A stretch of 64,000 bases of DNA from Rahnella aquatilis CIP 78.65 = ATCC 33071 (GTDB lineage Bacteria > Pseudomonadota > Gammaproteobacteria > Enterobacterales > Enterobacteriaceae): NCBI RefSeq assembly GCF_000241955.1, contig NC_016818.1:2852001-2916000 (forward strand), in the 5' to 3' direction. Below the pieces are notes generated by a model. That model was not told the DNA's origin, did not search any database, and worked only from the letters and a program-made list of their open reading frames with translations. Positions 1 to 8,174 of the stretch are shown one piece after another. The stretch's first letter is position 1; the number at the start of each line of letters is the position of its first letter. The translations under genes and the position numbers were made by a program.

Positions 1-622
1 CGTATTTCACCAACTTTGGTTCGCCATTAAAACAGTAAACTTTATAATCATCAGGTATATCGCCATCAACTTCTAATAATTCCTCAATAATTAACAATGG
101 TTTTTTGATTTGAGAATACGCCCATTCTCCATGCATTAAGTAATGATCATCTTGCAACCATTCTGAGGATTCATTTCTTGACTCGCTCCAGTTAAAAGTA
201 TCTTTGTTGAAACAGAATATATTTTTATTCCATGAATGATTTGCTTTTAAAACGAATTTTTTTGGCAAAGCATTTCTATTTACTTTGGATAGGTCATCAC
301 CAACCCAGTAACACTTTGGAAGATATTTTTCACCGACTTTGTTTTTTACGATCTCTCTAGCTTTATATTTGTCGACATAATCGCCAATATGACTTTCCCT
401 AAAATTAATCTTAAGCCAATGCAACTTGGAGGATATGTCTTTAGGATTGCACAAATCCAAATCTCTTTTGTTATCAATTCTATATTCCATTTTAGATAAA
501 GATATATCAATATTTTCATCTGGGAAAAGACTTTTAGCTATAGCTCTTTTCCTCTCTACTACATCATGTATCCCACGAAAATCATTTTGTGCAAGAGATA
601 ACCTTCTGTCAAAATTATTCAT
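1..622 (-). CDS. TupA-like ATP-grasp ligase, 3' end beyond window
   Basis: The reading frame starts at ATG 622 after AGGAG and stays open to the left edge (207 codons seen). The translation fits the TupA-like ATP-grasp family: a K-L-H-W-L-K-I-N region, the segment DKYKAREIVKNKVGEKYLP, the strand PKKFVLKANHSW, then IEELLEV and DDYKVYCFNGEPK. Family members join a carboxylate to an amine or another acceptor using ATP, often in polymer or natural-product pathways. It is the third gene of a leftward operon, 31 bp after the preceding stop. The C-terminal catalytic part lies outside the window, so the substrate cannot be guessed. Family call is good, role is inferred. Confidence 0.8.
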   Translation of the reverse strand, partial: MNNFDRRLSLAQNDFRGIHDVVERKRAIAKSLFPDENIDISLSKMEYRIDNKRDLDLCNPKDISSKLHWLKINFRESHIGDYVDKYKAREIVKNKVGEKYLPKCYWVGDDLSKVNRNALPKKFVLKANHSWNKNIFCFNKDTFNWSESRNESSEWLQDDHYLMHGEWAYSQIKKPLLIIEELLEVDGDIPDDYKVYCFNGEPKLVKY

Positions 623-653
623 TTCAACTCCTAAAAATTAAAAATGTTTTCAA

Positions 654-2057
654 TCAGCCATGTGAAAAAGTTTGTGTTACAACTTTATTTATATCTTCTA
701 TAGAACACACATTAATAATCTCAGTTTCAAGATCCAAACATCTATAATCACCTTTGCAATATAAACCTGTCGCGTGTAGCAAGACACTTTCATATTTTTT
801 TATCAACCCTCGATCAATAGCATTTAACACTCCTGTAAATACCATGCTAAATGACCGTTCATAAATATCATAAAATGACTCCGGTAGGATTATGTCTACA
901 CTCGTTGATTCTAATAGTTTTTTTATTTCTTTGTGCCGCAATAAACACTCTTGCTCTGAAACGACGATACCGCCGCCTCCGTTATTCCGAATAATTTCCT
1001 TCATTTGTTTAGATGTAGTAGGTCTCAAACTATAGAAAGTTGTATCGAGCATTTCTTGTGTATCGCTTGTTACATAAGGAAAGTATGGTGTTTTATTTTG
1101 ATAATATAAACAATCACTCTCTTGACTATATTCTGGCACGTTTTCTCTTGAAAAAGAGTCGTAATATAGATCAAGTACCATATCAGGATTATACAAATGT
1201 TGGACTAAAAAATATTTTTCTTTTAAATCCCTTTGTATTTTATTTTCTAACCATTTAATTCCATAATTATGCCCCAATAAGCCATAAGCACTTGATACAG
1301 CATGAGCCTGAATCCTTTCAGGGAAATATTTTATGAAATCCATCTCGATCATGGCTCTTAATGAATCTGCATAGATATAATTCTCAACAGTAAGTGTGAA
1401 CCAGATGTTTCTACCCGAAGCAGAGATCTCCGCTCCATACCTTTTATTGAAGTCATTAACTAACTCTTTTACGGTTTTTTTTCCGTCAAATATTAAAACT
1501 GGATTTGATTTATTTAGATATATGTCATCGTTTAAACCTGACGCCCTTAATTTTTTTATTGAGTTGGCCGGAATAACACTCACTATATTTATTTTATCTG
1601 GATTTACCAATTTAAAACTTATGGCTCTTAATACAGCTTCTCGTAATGCCATTGCTTTATTTGCGGAGGATGGTGTTATTATTGTTACACCCTTACCACT
1701 ACGGTTGATATATGCAACAACTCTAGCCACCATAATCAAAGAAGCAAAAATTTTGGTTGTCTGAGTTTCTTTGTTTTTTGTCATATTTAGAATTGTTATA
1801 TTTACATTTTTATATTCATCAATCTCTGTCCATGAAACATCACTACAATTAAGAAAGTTTACCATCCTGTCATCGAGTGGAGGCAGTTCATAACCAGGAT
1901 TAAAATCATCGTTTTGGACAGTTTGACGAAATTCATATTCACCTTTGAGTAAAATTTCTTTTATTTCATTATAATAGAATGCTAATGAATTATTTAAAGT
2001 CCCAGACTTTTTTACATCTAAAGAATACGGATTACGTTGCAGTTTATTGTTGCTCAT
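654..2057 (-). CDS. Large uncharacterised enzyme of the QS operon, possibly PLP fold-type II-like
   Basis: 467 aa from ATG 2057, chosen because GGGGGT lies 7 nt upstream and the preceding small ORF ends 4 bp away; a longer in-frame version would add a hydrophobic tail overlapping that ORF and looks artefactual. GTG 2060 is an alternative start. No signal peptide or membrane segment. The stretch GKGVTIITPSSANKAMALRE resembles the S-G-N-T-G-x-A-L-A phosphate loop of threonine-synthase-like PLP enzymes, and a GGGG motif lies near residue 365, but I cannot identify a PLP lysine with confidence. It may belong to a DUF6002-like group; that is a recollection, not a search. AT-rich, co-transcribed with the ATP-grasp gene. 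Confidence 0.6.
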   Translation of the reverse strand: MSNNKLQRNPYSLDVKKSGTLNNSLAFYYNEIKEILLKGEYEFRQTVQNDDFNPGYELPPLDDRMVNFLNCSDVSWTEIDEYKNVNITILNMTKNKETQTTKIFASLIMVARVVAYINRSGKGVTIITPSSANKAMALREAVLRAISFKLVNPDKINIVSVIPANSIKKLRASGLNDDIYLNKSNPVLIFDGKKTVKELVNDFNKRYGAEISASGRNIWFTLTVENYIYADSLRAMIEMDFIKYFPERIQAHAVSSAYGLLGHNYGIKWLENKIQRDLKEKYFLVQHLYNPDMVLDLYYDSFSRENVPEYSQESDCLYYQNKTPYFPYVTSDTQEMLDTTFYSLRPTTSKQMKEIIRNNGGGGIVVSEQECLLRHKEIKKLLESTSVDIILPESFYDIYERSFSMVFTGVLNAIDRGLIKKYESVLLHATGLYCKGDYRCLDLETEIINVCSIEDINKVVTQTFSHG

Positions 2058-2061
2058 CACA

Positions 2062-2229
2062 TTACCCCCAAACTTTATAATCACATGGTAAATAACTAGT
2101 AAATAAATCGCTAATAGAACCATTTATTGTATCTTGTCGAAAAATTTCTGAAGCGTTCTCAAGTGTCTTGTTCATAAGACTATTACTTATTTCAAGATCA
2201 GGAATGCTCAACTTTGTCACCATTTTCAT
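2062..2229 (-). CDS. Small 55-aa ORF at the head of the QS operon
   Basis: ATG 2229 (or ATG 2223) to TAA 2062 gives a 55-aa hydrophilic peptide, beginning MKMVTKLSIPDLEISN and ending YLPCDYKVWG. Its stop is 4 bp before the ATG of the next gene (TAATGTGATG), a tight arrangement that suggests translational coupling. One cysteine sits near the C-terminus. No strong Shine-Dalgarno is visible. No family is recognised. Its position before an unknown enzyme and an ATP-grasp ligase makes a carrier or precursor peptide possible, by analogy to amino-group carrier proteins or ribosomal peptide scaffolds; that is speculation. It could also be a coupling leader only. Confidence 0.5.
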   Translation of the reverse strand: MKMVTKLSIPDLEISNSLMNKTLENASEIFRQDTINGSISDLFTSYLPCDYKVWG

Positions 2230-2290
2230 TATCGGAAAATAGAGAATATATAATACGTCTACTTTTTATAATCTAAATATCATTTGTGTT

Positions 2291-2336
2291 TGATAAATAA
2301 TCAACCTGTCAGAATTGACAGGTTGATTATTTATCA
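2291..2336. promoter_or_regulatory. lux box within a perfect 46-bp palindrome
   Basis: Two perfect 21-nt arms (2291-2311 and 2316-2336) flank GAAT. The core at 2304-2323, ACCTGTCAGAATTGACAGGT, has both half-sites of the Vibrio fischeri lux box (ACCTGT, ACAGGT) at the same spacing. It lies 57 bp before luxI and 61 bp before the first gene of the leftward operon, so a LuxR-type protein bound here could act on either or both promoters. The long arms could also form a hairpin in RNA. Confidence 0.85.
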
Positions 2337-2379
2337 CTTTTCATTAAAAGATGAGTACGTTCAAACTTAAGGAACAGAT

Positions 2380-2961
2380 ATGAATATAGAGCTATGTACC
2401 ATCAATGATCTAATTAAAAATGACTTTTTTTTCAAGTGCAGATGTGAAGTTTTTTCAAAACGGTTAAATTGGGACGTTATTGTCAATAATGGGAAAGAAT
2501 ATGATCAATATGATAACGAAAATGCAACCTATATTATAATTTTTAGCAATTATAATATCATAGCTAGCGTTAGATTAATTGAAACTAAGCACCCTCATCT
2601 TCTTACAGGTTCATTCAATAATTATTTCTCAAGCAAAAGTGACTCAACTATTGAGGCCACTCGTTTTTTTGTACGGAAAAACTTAACTAGCAGCAAGGAG
2701 CCAATTTGCCAAATATTATTTTCTTCCATGATTGAATATTGCATCACAAAGGGACATAGTTCAATCATGGCAATAGTAGGCAGCGGAATGAATAAATTAT
2801 TAAACAAATATGGATGGACACATGAAATTATTGAAGAATGCATCATAGATGATAAAACTGCTTACTTAGTAAGTCTTCCTATATCATTAGACACTTGTAA
2901 AAAAATAAAAGTAAACGCATCAATAGACCCTTGTAAATACTTCATCCCTTCAGTTAAATAA
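2380..2961 (+). CDS. luxI-like: LuxI-family acyl-homoserine lactone synthase
   Basis: 193 aa. It makes an N-acyl-homoserine lactone signal from S-adenosylmethionine and an acyl-ACP. The invariant family residues can be placed: R21, F25, W31, D42, D45, R65, F83, E92 and R95 (motifs RCEVF, YDQYD, ASVRL, IEATRFF). Length is normal. The start ATG 2380 follows AAGGAACA. It is convergent with the luxR-type gene and overlaps its 3' end by 8 bp, as in esaI/esaR and expI/expR pairs of plant-associated enterobacteria. A lux box lies upstream, suggesting autoinduction or repression. The acyl chain cannot be predicted from sequence. Confidence 0.95.
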   Translation: MNIELCTINDLIKNDFFFKCRCEVFSKRLNWDVIVNNGKEYDQYDNENATYIIIFSNYNIIASVRLIETKHPHLLTGSFNNYFSSKSDSTIEATRFFVRKNLTSSKEPICQILFSSMIEYCITKGHSSIMAIVGSGMNKLLNKYGWTHEIIEECIIDDKTAYLVSLPISLDTCKKIKVNASIDPCKYFIPSVK

Positions 2962-3640
2962 GGCCATAAAGGGCGGCTTTTTTTAGGGCATACTTAGTGT
3001 TATTTGCATCAAGTTTTTTTAGTATATTAACCAAATGAAACCTAACTGTCCTTTCACTTATGCCGCATATCAATGAGGTCTCATTATACGTCTTACCTAA
3101 CCCTAACCACCCTAATATTTCATGTTCCCTAAGTGTGAGTTTTATTTTCGAATTAATTTCGCCTGCGATATCCTCTTCAAAGCATTTCAAAAGTAACATT
3201 TGAATTTTTTCTTCTTTTTTTCTCATATCTATAAGAAAATCCCTACTATCATTGTAGTTACATATACTCAAGATAGAAAACACACTTTCACTACGATGCG
3301 CAACAAAGCATACTCCGCTTGATATTTCATATTTTTCAGACTGTTCGAATATATTGTCGTTTTCATTACCCTCTTTATTCCATAAGAAAGGAGTGATTTT
3401 ATATTTTGCCTTTTTCACGACTGGGTCCAATTCATAATATTTATTTTTTAAATATATCTCCAACCATTCTGTGGGGTAGCTTGATATTAATTTAATGCTA
3501 TTGTTGTTTTTATTTATACGGAGATATGCGTAGGACTCTATGCCACTGTCCTTCATTCCCTCTTTCATTAAGTGAACTAAAAAGCTTTCATTGTCATGAG
3601 ATTCTATATTTACATCCTTATAGTAAGATTCACCTTTCAT
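2954..3640 (-). CDS. luxR-like: LuxR-family AHL-responsive regulator
   Basis: 228 aa from ATG 3640, which has GAGG 9 nt upstream; an upstream TTG is less likely. The N-terminal autoinducer-binding domain keeps W59, Y63, D72, P73 and W87 (TEWLEIYL, ELDPVV, PFLW). The C-terminal GerE-type helix-turn-helix spans about residues 165-228 (LTLREHEILGWLGLGKT, then ISERTVRFHLVNILKKL). It would bind the AHL made by the adjacent synthase and the palindrome at 2291-2336. Whether it activates or represses is open; convergent EsaR-type regulators are often apo-repressors. Tail-to-tail overlap with luxI means antisense transcription across both ends. Confidence 0.95.
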   Translation of the reverse strand: MKGESYYKDVNIESHDNESFLVHLMKEGMKDSGIESYAYLRINKNNNSIKLISSYPTEWLEIYLKNKYYELDPVVKKAKYKITPFLWNKEGNENDNIFEQSEKYEISSGVCFVAHRSESVFSILSICNYNDSRDFLIDMRKKEEKIQMLLLKCFEEDIAGEINSKIKLTLREHEILGWLGLGKTYNETSLICGISERTVRFHLVNILKKLDANNTKYALKKAALYGLI

Positions 3641-4914
3641 ATGATCGCACCTCAAGTTATCAGTATGATCACTAATAACTAACTAACATTCTCAGAGCTT
3701 TCAATTACTTTTAATTATAAATTATTTCATAATATTTCATGTAAATGTTCTTACCTAAAAGCTTGGCCTTTAGCTCTTTATGTGCATTCCCCAAAAATTT
3801 CGCTAAGTTTGGTCACTCCCTGGTGCCATATGAAGATACTATTTGTAATTATTTTTAATAAAATTACACATTATGAATATCATACCTGCTGTGTTTGGAT
3901 GTTTGTCCTTCATCTTACTTCTGTGATAAAACCTTACAGAGCTGCGGATAGACTCATTTTAGTAAAAAATTTATGATAAAACTATGGTTATGCATTAGAA
4001 AACTGTGCTCGAACGTGGCACATCCCATCCTTCAAGGTAAAATGCGATAAACCATCTCTGCCAAAAGTTTATATTAGGGATTATGTCCCTAAAACGTATC
4101 ATTCTAATTATGCTCCGCCCTCTTCCTCTATGGAGTCGTATTATTCCCAAGCAATTTCTACTCCCGTCAAAGGACAATAACGTTGCATCACTTCCATCAA
4201 TACATCTGGAACAGGTTAAAGAAAAACTGGCCGAAAATGTTCACAAATCTGCCTGCATATGAATGACGGTATGTTTCCCCGTTCAATCAAGATTGGCCCG
4301 GTAGCGTGACCTCGCTCGAATCGGAAATTGACGAATGGATCAATATTAAATTGGTCCGCTGCCAAATAGGCTGAAGGGAGAAAACGCAACAATTTTCCAT
4401 CAATTAATTACACCGTATAAACCGATGTTCCGCATGTATTGAATGATGGCAATTTCTTTCACTGTGAACCGCTCGAATTCACTTGTGAGGAAATGAATGC
4501 CCTCAATCAACTGTCACTTTAGTGAGCTGTTGTTTATCATCAGCAGTTTTTGGCTGTGATGGTTCATCACGATGCATTGCTCCTTATCCTGGCAAAACCA
4601 CATGAAGAGTTCTGCAGCAGCGGAAAATCAATCACGTCATTCGGCTGGGGGGCGATTGCTCTGCTGAATCGCTATTTTGGTCTCACATCCAATGAGGTCA
4701 GCCTACTTCGCCGGTTGCTTGATGTCGCCATCCCTTAGGTTTGATACCCATCCCAGATGAAGAGACTGATGCCCAAATGGCAAAAATGCCAATTGGCTAA
4801 TCTCGAAACAGCCGATGCACTAAACGCTATGATGCAGGTCACCGTGATATTGTTCATACAGCCCGGTAATCCTCGCTCACTGTCATCTGGAACGGTATTA
4901 CAACGCTGACTGAA
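3641..4914. other. 1.27 kb without a recognised gene
   Basis: Upstream of luxR is AT-rich DNA that should hold its promoter. From about 4190 to 4740 the composition becomes more balanced and short open stretches appear (for example 4550-4738 on +), but none has a ribosome site or recognisable motif. It may be decayed coding DNA at the junction with the mobilization region. Nothing else is claimed. Confidence 0.4.
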
Positions 4915-5217
4915 ATGAAAAAAGTAATACCCTCCGCATTATTACTCAGCGCCATGGCGTCATATTCAACTTCCGTCATGGCCGCTGACGCCTGTGAAGT
5001 GGTGTTATGCATGTACGGTAAAGCCACCGGTAACGGCGGCGGCAATGAATGCCATTCTGCTGAACGCACATTCTTTAATATCGTCAAAAAGAACAAGCAC
5101 GGTTTTCTGCCGGACCATACCGCCGATGCCAGAAAATCATTTTTACTTGAATGTGACTCGGCAGCCCCGGCAATTATCAGCCAGATTATCAATAAATTCG
5201 GCCGCGTGCATGGTTAA
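4915..5217 (+). CDS. TrbM/KikA-like conjugation-associated periplasmic protein
   Basis: 100 aa with a signal peptide (MKKVIPSALLLSAMASYSTS, cleavage near VMA-A). The mature part starts DACEVVLCMYGKATGNGGG and continues ECHSAERTFFNIV, which matches the TrbM/KikA pattern D-x-C-E-V-x-x-C-M-x-G and E-C-x-S-A-x-x-x-x-F, with several cysteines for disulfides. Members accompany conjugative transfer systems, but their biochemical role is poorly known. The gene lies 18 bp upstream of a second small plasmid gene and before the mob module. No other mating-pair gene is seen, so it may be a relic or may help a helper system. Confidence 0.75.
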   Translation: MKKVIPSALLLSAMASYSTSVMAADACEVVLCMYGKATGNGGGNECHSAERTFFNIVKKNKHGFLPDHTADARKSFLLECDSAAPAIISQIINKFGRVHG

Positions 5218-5235
5218 TTAGCGGAGGTTATCTTT

Positions 5236-5541
5236 ATGACCAAACCGGGTTTTATTCAGCATCCCTGGACACATCAGCGTGGGGATTCCATGCGCGCAGC
5301 CTGCGTTATTGAGTACATTGAAAATGAGGCGATGCGTGGATGCGGCATTTATTATGAAATTTATCACTACCGGGTTATATGCCGGTTATTGCAATTACTG
5401 CAAACGCTGAACGCTACCGACAGAGTAACGCTGACAGAAGAAGCTAACCTACGTGGATTTACGCTGGATGAAACCAGCATTAAAGAAAGTCGTCAGTGTT
5501 ATTCCGACATCATCAGGGAAATCCGTGAGAGCCACTATTAA
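5236..5541 (+). CDS. Conserved-type plasmid protein of unknown function
   Basis: 101 aa, start ATG 5236 with GGAGGT nearby, 18 bp after the TrbM-like gene, so the two are probably co-transcribed. The sequence has an aromatic, histidine- and cysteine-bearing centre (IYYEIYHYRVICRLLQLLQT) followed by a charged helix ending ESRQCYSDIIREIRESHY. No signal peptide or membrane segment; it reads as a small helical cytosolic protein. I do not recognise the family. Position between a TrbM-like gene and the hairpin-rich candidate oriT suggests a transfer-related or plasmid-maintenance role by association only. Confidence 0.6.
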   Translation: MTKPGFIQHPWTHQRGDSMRAACVIEYIENEAMRGCGIYYEIYHYRVICRLLQLLQTLNATDRVTLTEEANLRGFTLDETSIKESRQCYSDIIREIRESHY

Positions 5542-5603
5542 TCCCTGCCTTAGTTTTATTCGCAGGTCTCCTATAGTGCCAAAATATTTTAGCCGAGTCC
5601 GGC

Positions 5604-5729
5604 TTAAGGAGTGGCGGTTTTCAGGTTTTTACGGCCCGGCACATTTTTCGCGAATTAAGGAGTGAAAAATGCGGGCCGTAAAAATGAGGCAGCGGACAGA
5701 ATTATTTTCGCGGGTTAAGGAGCGAAAAT
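5604..5729. repeat. Three TTAAGGAG motifs, two in hairpin loops
   Basis: TTAAGGAG occurs at 5604, 5655 and 5715. The second lies inside a hairpin with 13-nt outer arms (5626-5638 and 5672-5684, TTTTTACGGCCCG) and an inner CATTTTTC/GAAAAATG pair. The third lies in an 8-bp hairpin (5704-5711 and 5722-5729, ATTTTCGC). Spacing is 51 and 60 nt. The motif resembles a ribosome site presented in loops, or a protein-binding iteron. The hairpins could also act as transcription stops after the two small genes. Confidence 0.6.
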
Positions 5730-5913
5730 AGTTCAGGCGCCGCGCCTCACCGGCAAACAGCCGCGCCCACGCGGATTTTGCCGGCCGGGGGGAGCCGAAT
5801 AAATTTCGCCGCCCCAGCGAGCGAAAAGCTGTCGCCCACGACAGCGGTTTATTTGGGGGGCATAGCCCCGCACACCGTCGCGGCTAAGTCTCCGGCCAAA
5901 AGCCGGTAGCGTG

Positions 5914-6020
5914 GCGCGACCACCCTCTTTAAAGGTCAGCTTCCCTTTTATTCCCGCTGCGAGGAACGAGCAAAGGGAATAAAAAGGCTAAAGCGACCGT
6001 CTTAAAGGGGGTGGTCGCGC
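5914..6020. repeat. Large imperfect inverted repeat, possible oriT core
   Basis: Outer arms GCGCGACCACCCTCTTTAA (from 5914) and its near-complement ending at 6020 (CTTAAAGGGGGTGGTCGCGC), with inner arms CCCTTTTATTCCC near 5943-5955 and GGGAATAAAAAGG near 5975-5987. The whole can fold into a stem of roughly 100 nt. Such structures are typical of relaxase recognition sites or replication/partition sites. Confidence 0.5.
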
Positions 6021-6288
6021 GTAGCGGGCGACGGTGTGTCGCCGTTGACGTTGGGGGTTTTGGCACGGCGTCCAGCCGCGACATTACCCCCATGCGACAG
6101 GCAATAAGGGCGTCCAGCCCGCATGTAGTGGCGCACGCCGTTTAATGCAGGAAAGCATGCTTCCCTGCATATGGCCGCAACGCGGCCACCTTCTTTACCC
6201 CATACGCTCGCCCCGCCTTTTCGCCCAACACCGTTGGGCGAATTGATGGGGCGATGTCGTGGGGCGAACGGCTGACGAAGGAGGCATC

Positions 6289-8163
6289 GTGATTTTGAAT
6301 AAGCTGGCCGTTTCACTGTCGCCGATAGTGAATGGCGCGCTGAGCTTCATTGCTTTTATGCAACAGCATCAGCTGATGCTGGCGCTGTTATCGGGGTTGA
6401 CGATGCCGTTTTTCGCATCGATGAAAAGCGATGAACGGCAAAAAGCCCCGTTGTGGCAAAAGTTGATTATGGCTTTTTCCATGCTGTGTTTTCTTTCCGG
6501 TACGATGGCCCCGGTTGTTATCTGGATTTTCCAGTGGCTTTATAAAGGCCGTGTAGTCGCCAGCATTCCCGTTCTGGCATGGCCGGTGCTGATTGCCTTT
6601 ACCGTAACGGGTTTTATTTTGCATATTCTGCTGCGCAGGGTATTAACCCCTGAATTAGACAAAATAAAGAAACGCCTCGTCATAAAGACAACGCTTGAAC
6701 GGGAATTGCGCACCGATATCCGCACGGTGAAATCACTGCTGCCGGAAACACTGCATTATGACCCGCTGGATTATATCGACCTGAACAAAGGGTTATTTAT
6801 CGGCATTGACCGCGATATTCATCCGATGTATTTGCCGTTAAAAGACTGGCAAAAACAACACGCGGATATTATCGGCACCACCGGGGCCGGCAAAGGGGTT
6901 GCCACCGGGATATTACTTTATCAAAGTATTCTGGCCGGTGAAGGCGTATTTGTGATGGACCCCAAGGATGATGAATGGGCTCCGCACCTTTACCGAAAAG
7001 CCTGTGAAGATGCCGGGAAGCCCTTTGCCTTAATTGACCTGAGGAAACAGGCATACCAGTTAAATCTGATTGAAGAAATCACCGCCGATGAGCTGGAAGA
7101 GCTTTTTGTTGCCGGTTTCAGCCTGGCGGAAAAAGGTCAGGAATCTGACTTTTATCGCATTGACGACCGGAAAGCGGCCCGGATAGCCGCGCAGTTTGTC
7201 ACCCGTAATACTGCCTCAACCATTCGGGATGTTTATAACGGCGACTACGTTCAGGGTATTGCAGATAAGATAAAAGCCTTCTTCGGGAAAATTGAAGAGC
7301 TGGCCCTACTCAATGCCATTAATGCCCCCACCGGATTTTCGCTTAATAGGATATTTGATGAAGGGGGTTGCTGTTATGTGATTGGCTCAATGCGCAACAG
7401 CAAAATCATTACCGCTCAGCGCATGCTGCTGGTTCGCCTGTACCAGCTGGCAGAAAGGCGCGAGCGGGTGAAAGACGTCCCCCGCCCCATTGCTATTTAT
7501 CTTTCCGAGCTGAAATACCATTTATCCAGACCGGCGCTAGAAGGCTTAGGCGCGGCACGCGATAAAGGCGTGCATATTATTATGGACCATCAGTCGATTG
7601 CCGATTTAAAAGACTGCCCGGCAGATTTGAAAGGTGACGCCGTTGTCGGCGCTGTCGTTGAAAACGCCAAATTCAAACTGGTTTATCGTGTCATGGATCC
7701 GGACACCGCTGAATGGGTGGCCAGAATGTCGGGTACTATATTAGTCGATGATGAGGTCCGCAAAGCGAAAATCGACGCCGTGCTGACAGAGACTATCGAC
7801 AGTGAACGCACCATCAGGCAGGCCGAACGTTTCTTTACCGACAGCAATATGATCCTGAACCTCCCCGATTTTGTCAGCTTTATCTTTACGACGAGAACAC
7901 TTCCCTCCGCCTCACTGATTTCCCCCATCAGGGTGAAAAAACGCGCACTGGAGATCTGCGCCGTGTCGCCCGCGATTGCCGCCAGCGCCGCAACGGTAAA
8001 CATCACCCTGGATTTTAACGAGGAGGAAACTTCCCCCGGACCCGCATCAACACCGGATATCACCACAACGCGGCCCGATCTTTTTTTTGATGGGGCGGAC
8101 AAAAAAGACACGACAACACAGAATACCGGTAAAGAGGAAAACCCGTCATTACTGGATTTTTAG
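6289..8163 (+). CDS. mobB-like: VirD4/TraG-type coupling protein, CloDF13 MobB-like
   Basis: 624 aa from GTG 6289, preceded by GGAGG; TTG 6295 and GTG 6259 are alternatives. Three N-terminal membrane stretches (about residues 20-45, 60-85 and 95-115) precede a cytosolic ATPase. Walker A is IIGTTGAGKG near residue 195 and Walker B is VFVMDPKDD near 221. Coupling proteins link the relaxosome to the secretion channel and pump DNA. The next gene is a MOBC-like relaxase 11 bp downstream, the CloDF13 mobB-mobC order; CloDF13 brings its own coupling protein, so the same is inferred here. The C-terminal tail is acidic and low-complexity. Confidence 0.85.
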   Translation: MILNKLAVSLSPIVNGALSFIAFMQQHQLMLALLSGLTMPFFASMKSDERQKAPLWQKLIMAFSMLCFLSGTMAPVVIWIFQWLYKGRVVASIPVLAWPVLIAFTVTGFILHILLRRVLTPELDKIKKRLVIKTTLERELRTDIRTVKSLLPETLHYDPLDYIDLNKGLFIGIDRDIHPMYLPLKDWQKQHADIIGTTGAGKGVATGILLYQSILAGEGVFVMDPKDDEWAPHLYRKACEDAGKPFALIDLRKQAYQLNLIEEITADELEELFVAGFSLAEKGQESDFYRIDDRKAARIAAQFVTRNTASTIRDVYNGDYVQGIADKIKAFFGKIEELALLNAINAPTGFSLNRIFDEGGCCYVIGSMRNSKIITAQRMLLVRLYQLAERRERVKDVPRPIAIYLSELKYHLSRPALEGLGAARDKGVHIIMDHQSIADLKDCPADLKGDAVVGAVVENAKFKLVYRVMDPDTAEWVARMSGTILVDDEVRKAKIDAVLTETIDSERTIRQAERFFTDSNMILNLPDFVSFIFTTRTLPSASLISPIRVKKRALEICAVSPAIAASAATVNITLDFNEEETSPGPASTPDITTTRPDLFFDGADKKDTTTQNTGKEENPSLLDF

Positions 8164-8174
8164 TAGGGGGAATG

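Larger units (their letters stand above)
5542..6288. other. Hairpin-rich candidate oriT region upstream of the mob genes
   Basis: About 750 nt of GC-rich, mostly non-coding DNA before the coupling-protein gene. Palindromes include GCTGTCG-CCCA-CGACAGC (5828-5845), CCGGC-CAAAA-GCCGG (5892-5906), and a large imperfect inverted repeat at 5914-6020. In CloDF13-type systems the transfer origin lies next to mobB-mobC, so this is the natural place for it. No nick site can be assigned by eye. Confidence 0.5.

Noticed and set aside
426..641. Plus-strand frame over the ATP-grasp gene
   Set aside because: Shadow of the minus-strand gene, which has a family match and a ribosome site.
2058..2123. Longer N-terminus for the QS-operon enzyme
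   Set aside because: It is a hydrophobic stretch read through the small ORF in another frame and has no ribosome site; the start after GGGGGT is better.
4550..4738. Possible 62-aa gene
   Set aside because: No ribosome site, family or conserved motif; reads as decayed DNA.
6002..6316. Minus-strand frame in the candidate oriT
   Set aside because: Arg/Gly-rich translation of GC-rich palindromic DNA, with no start context.
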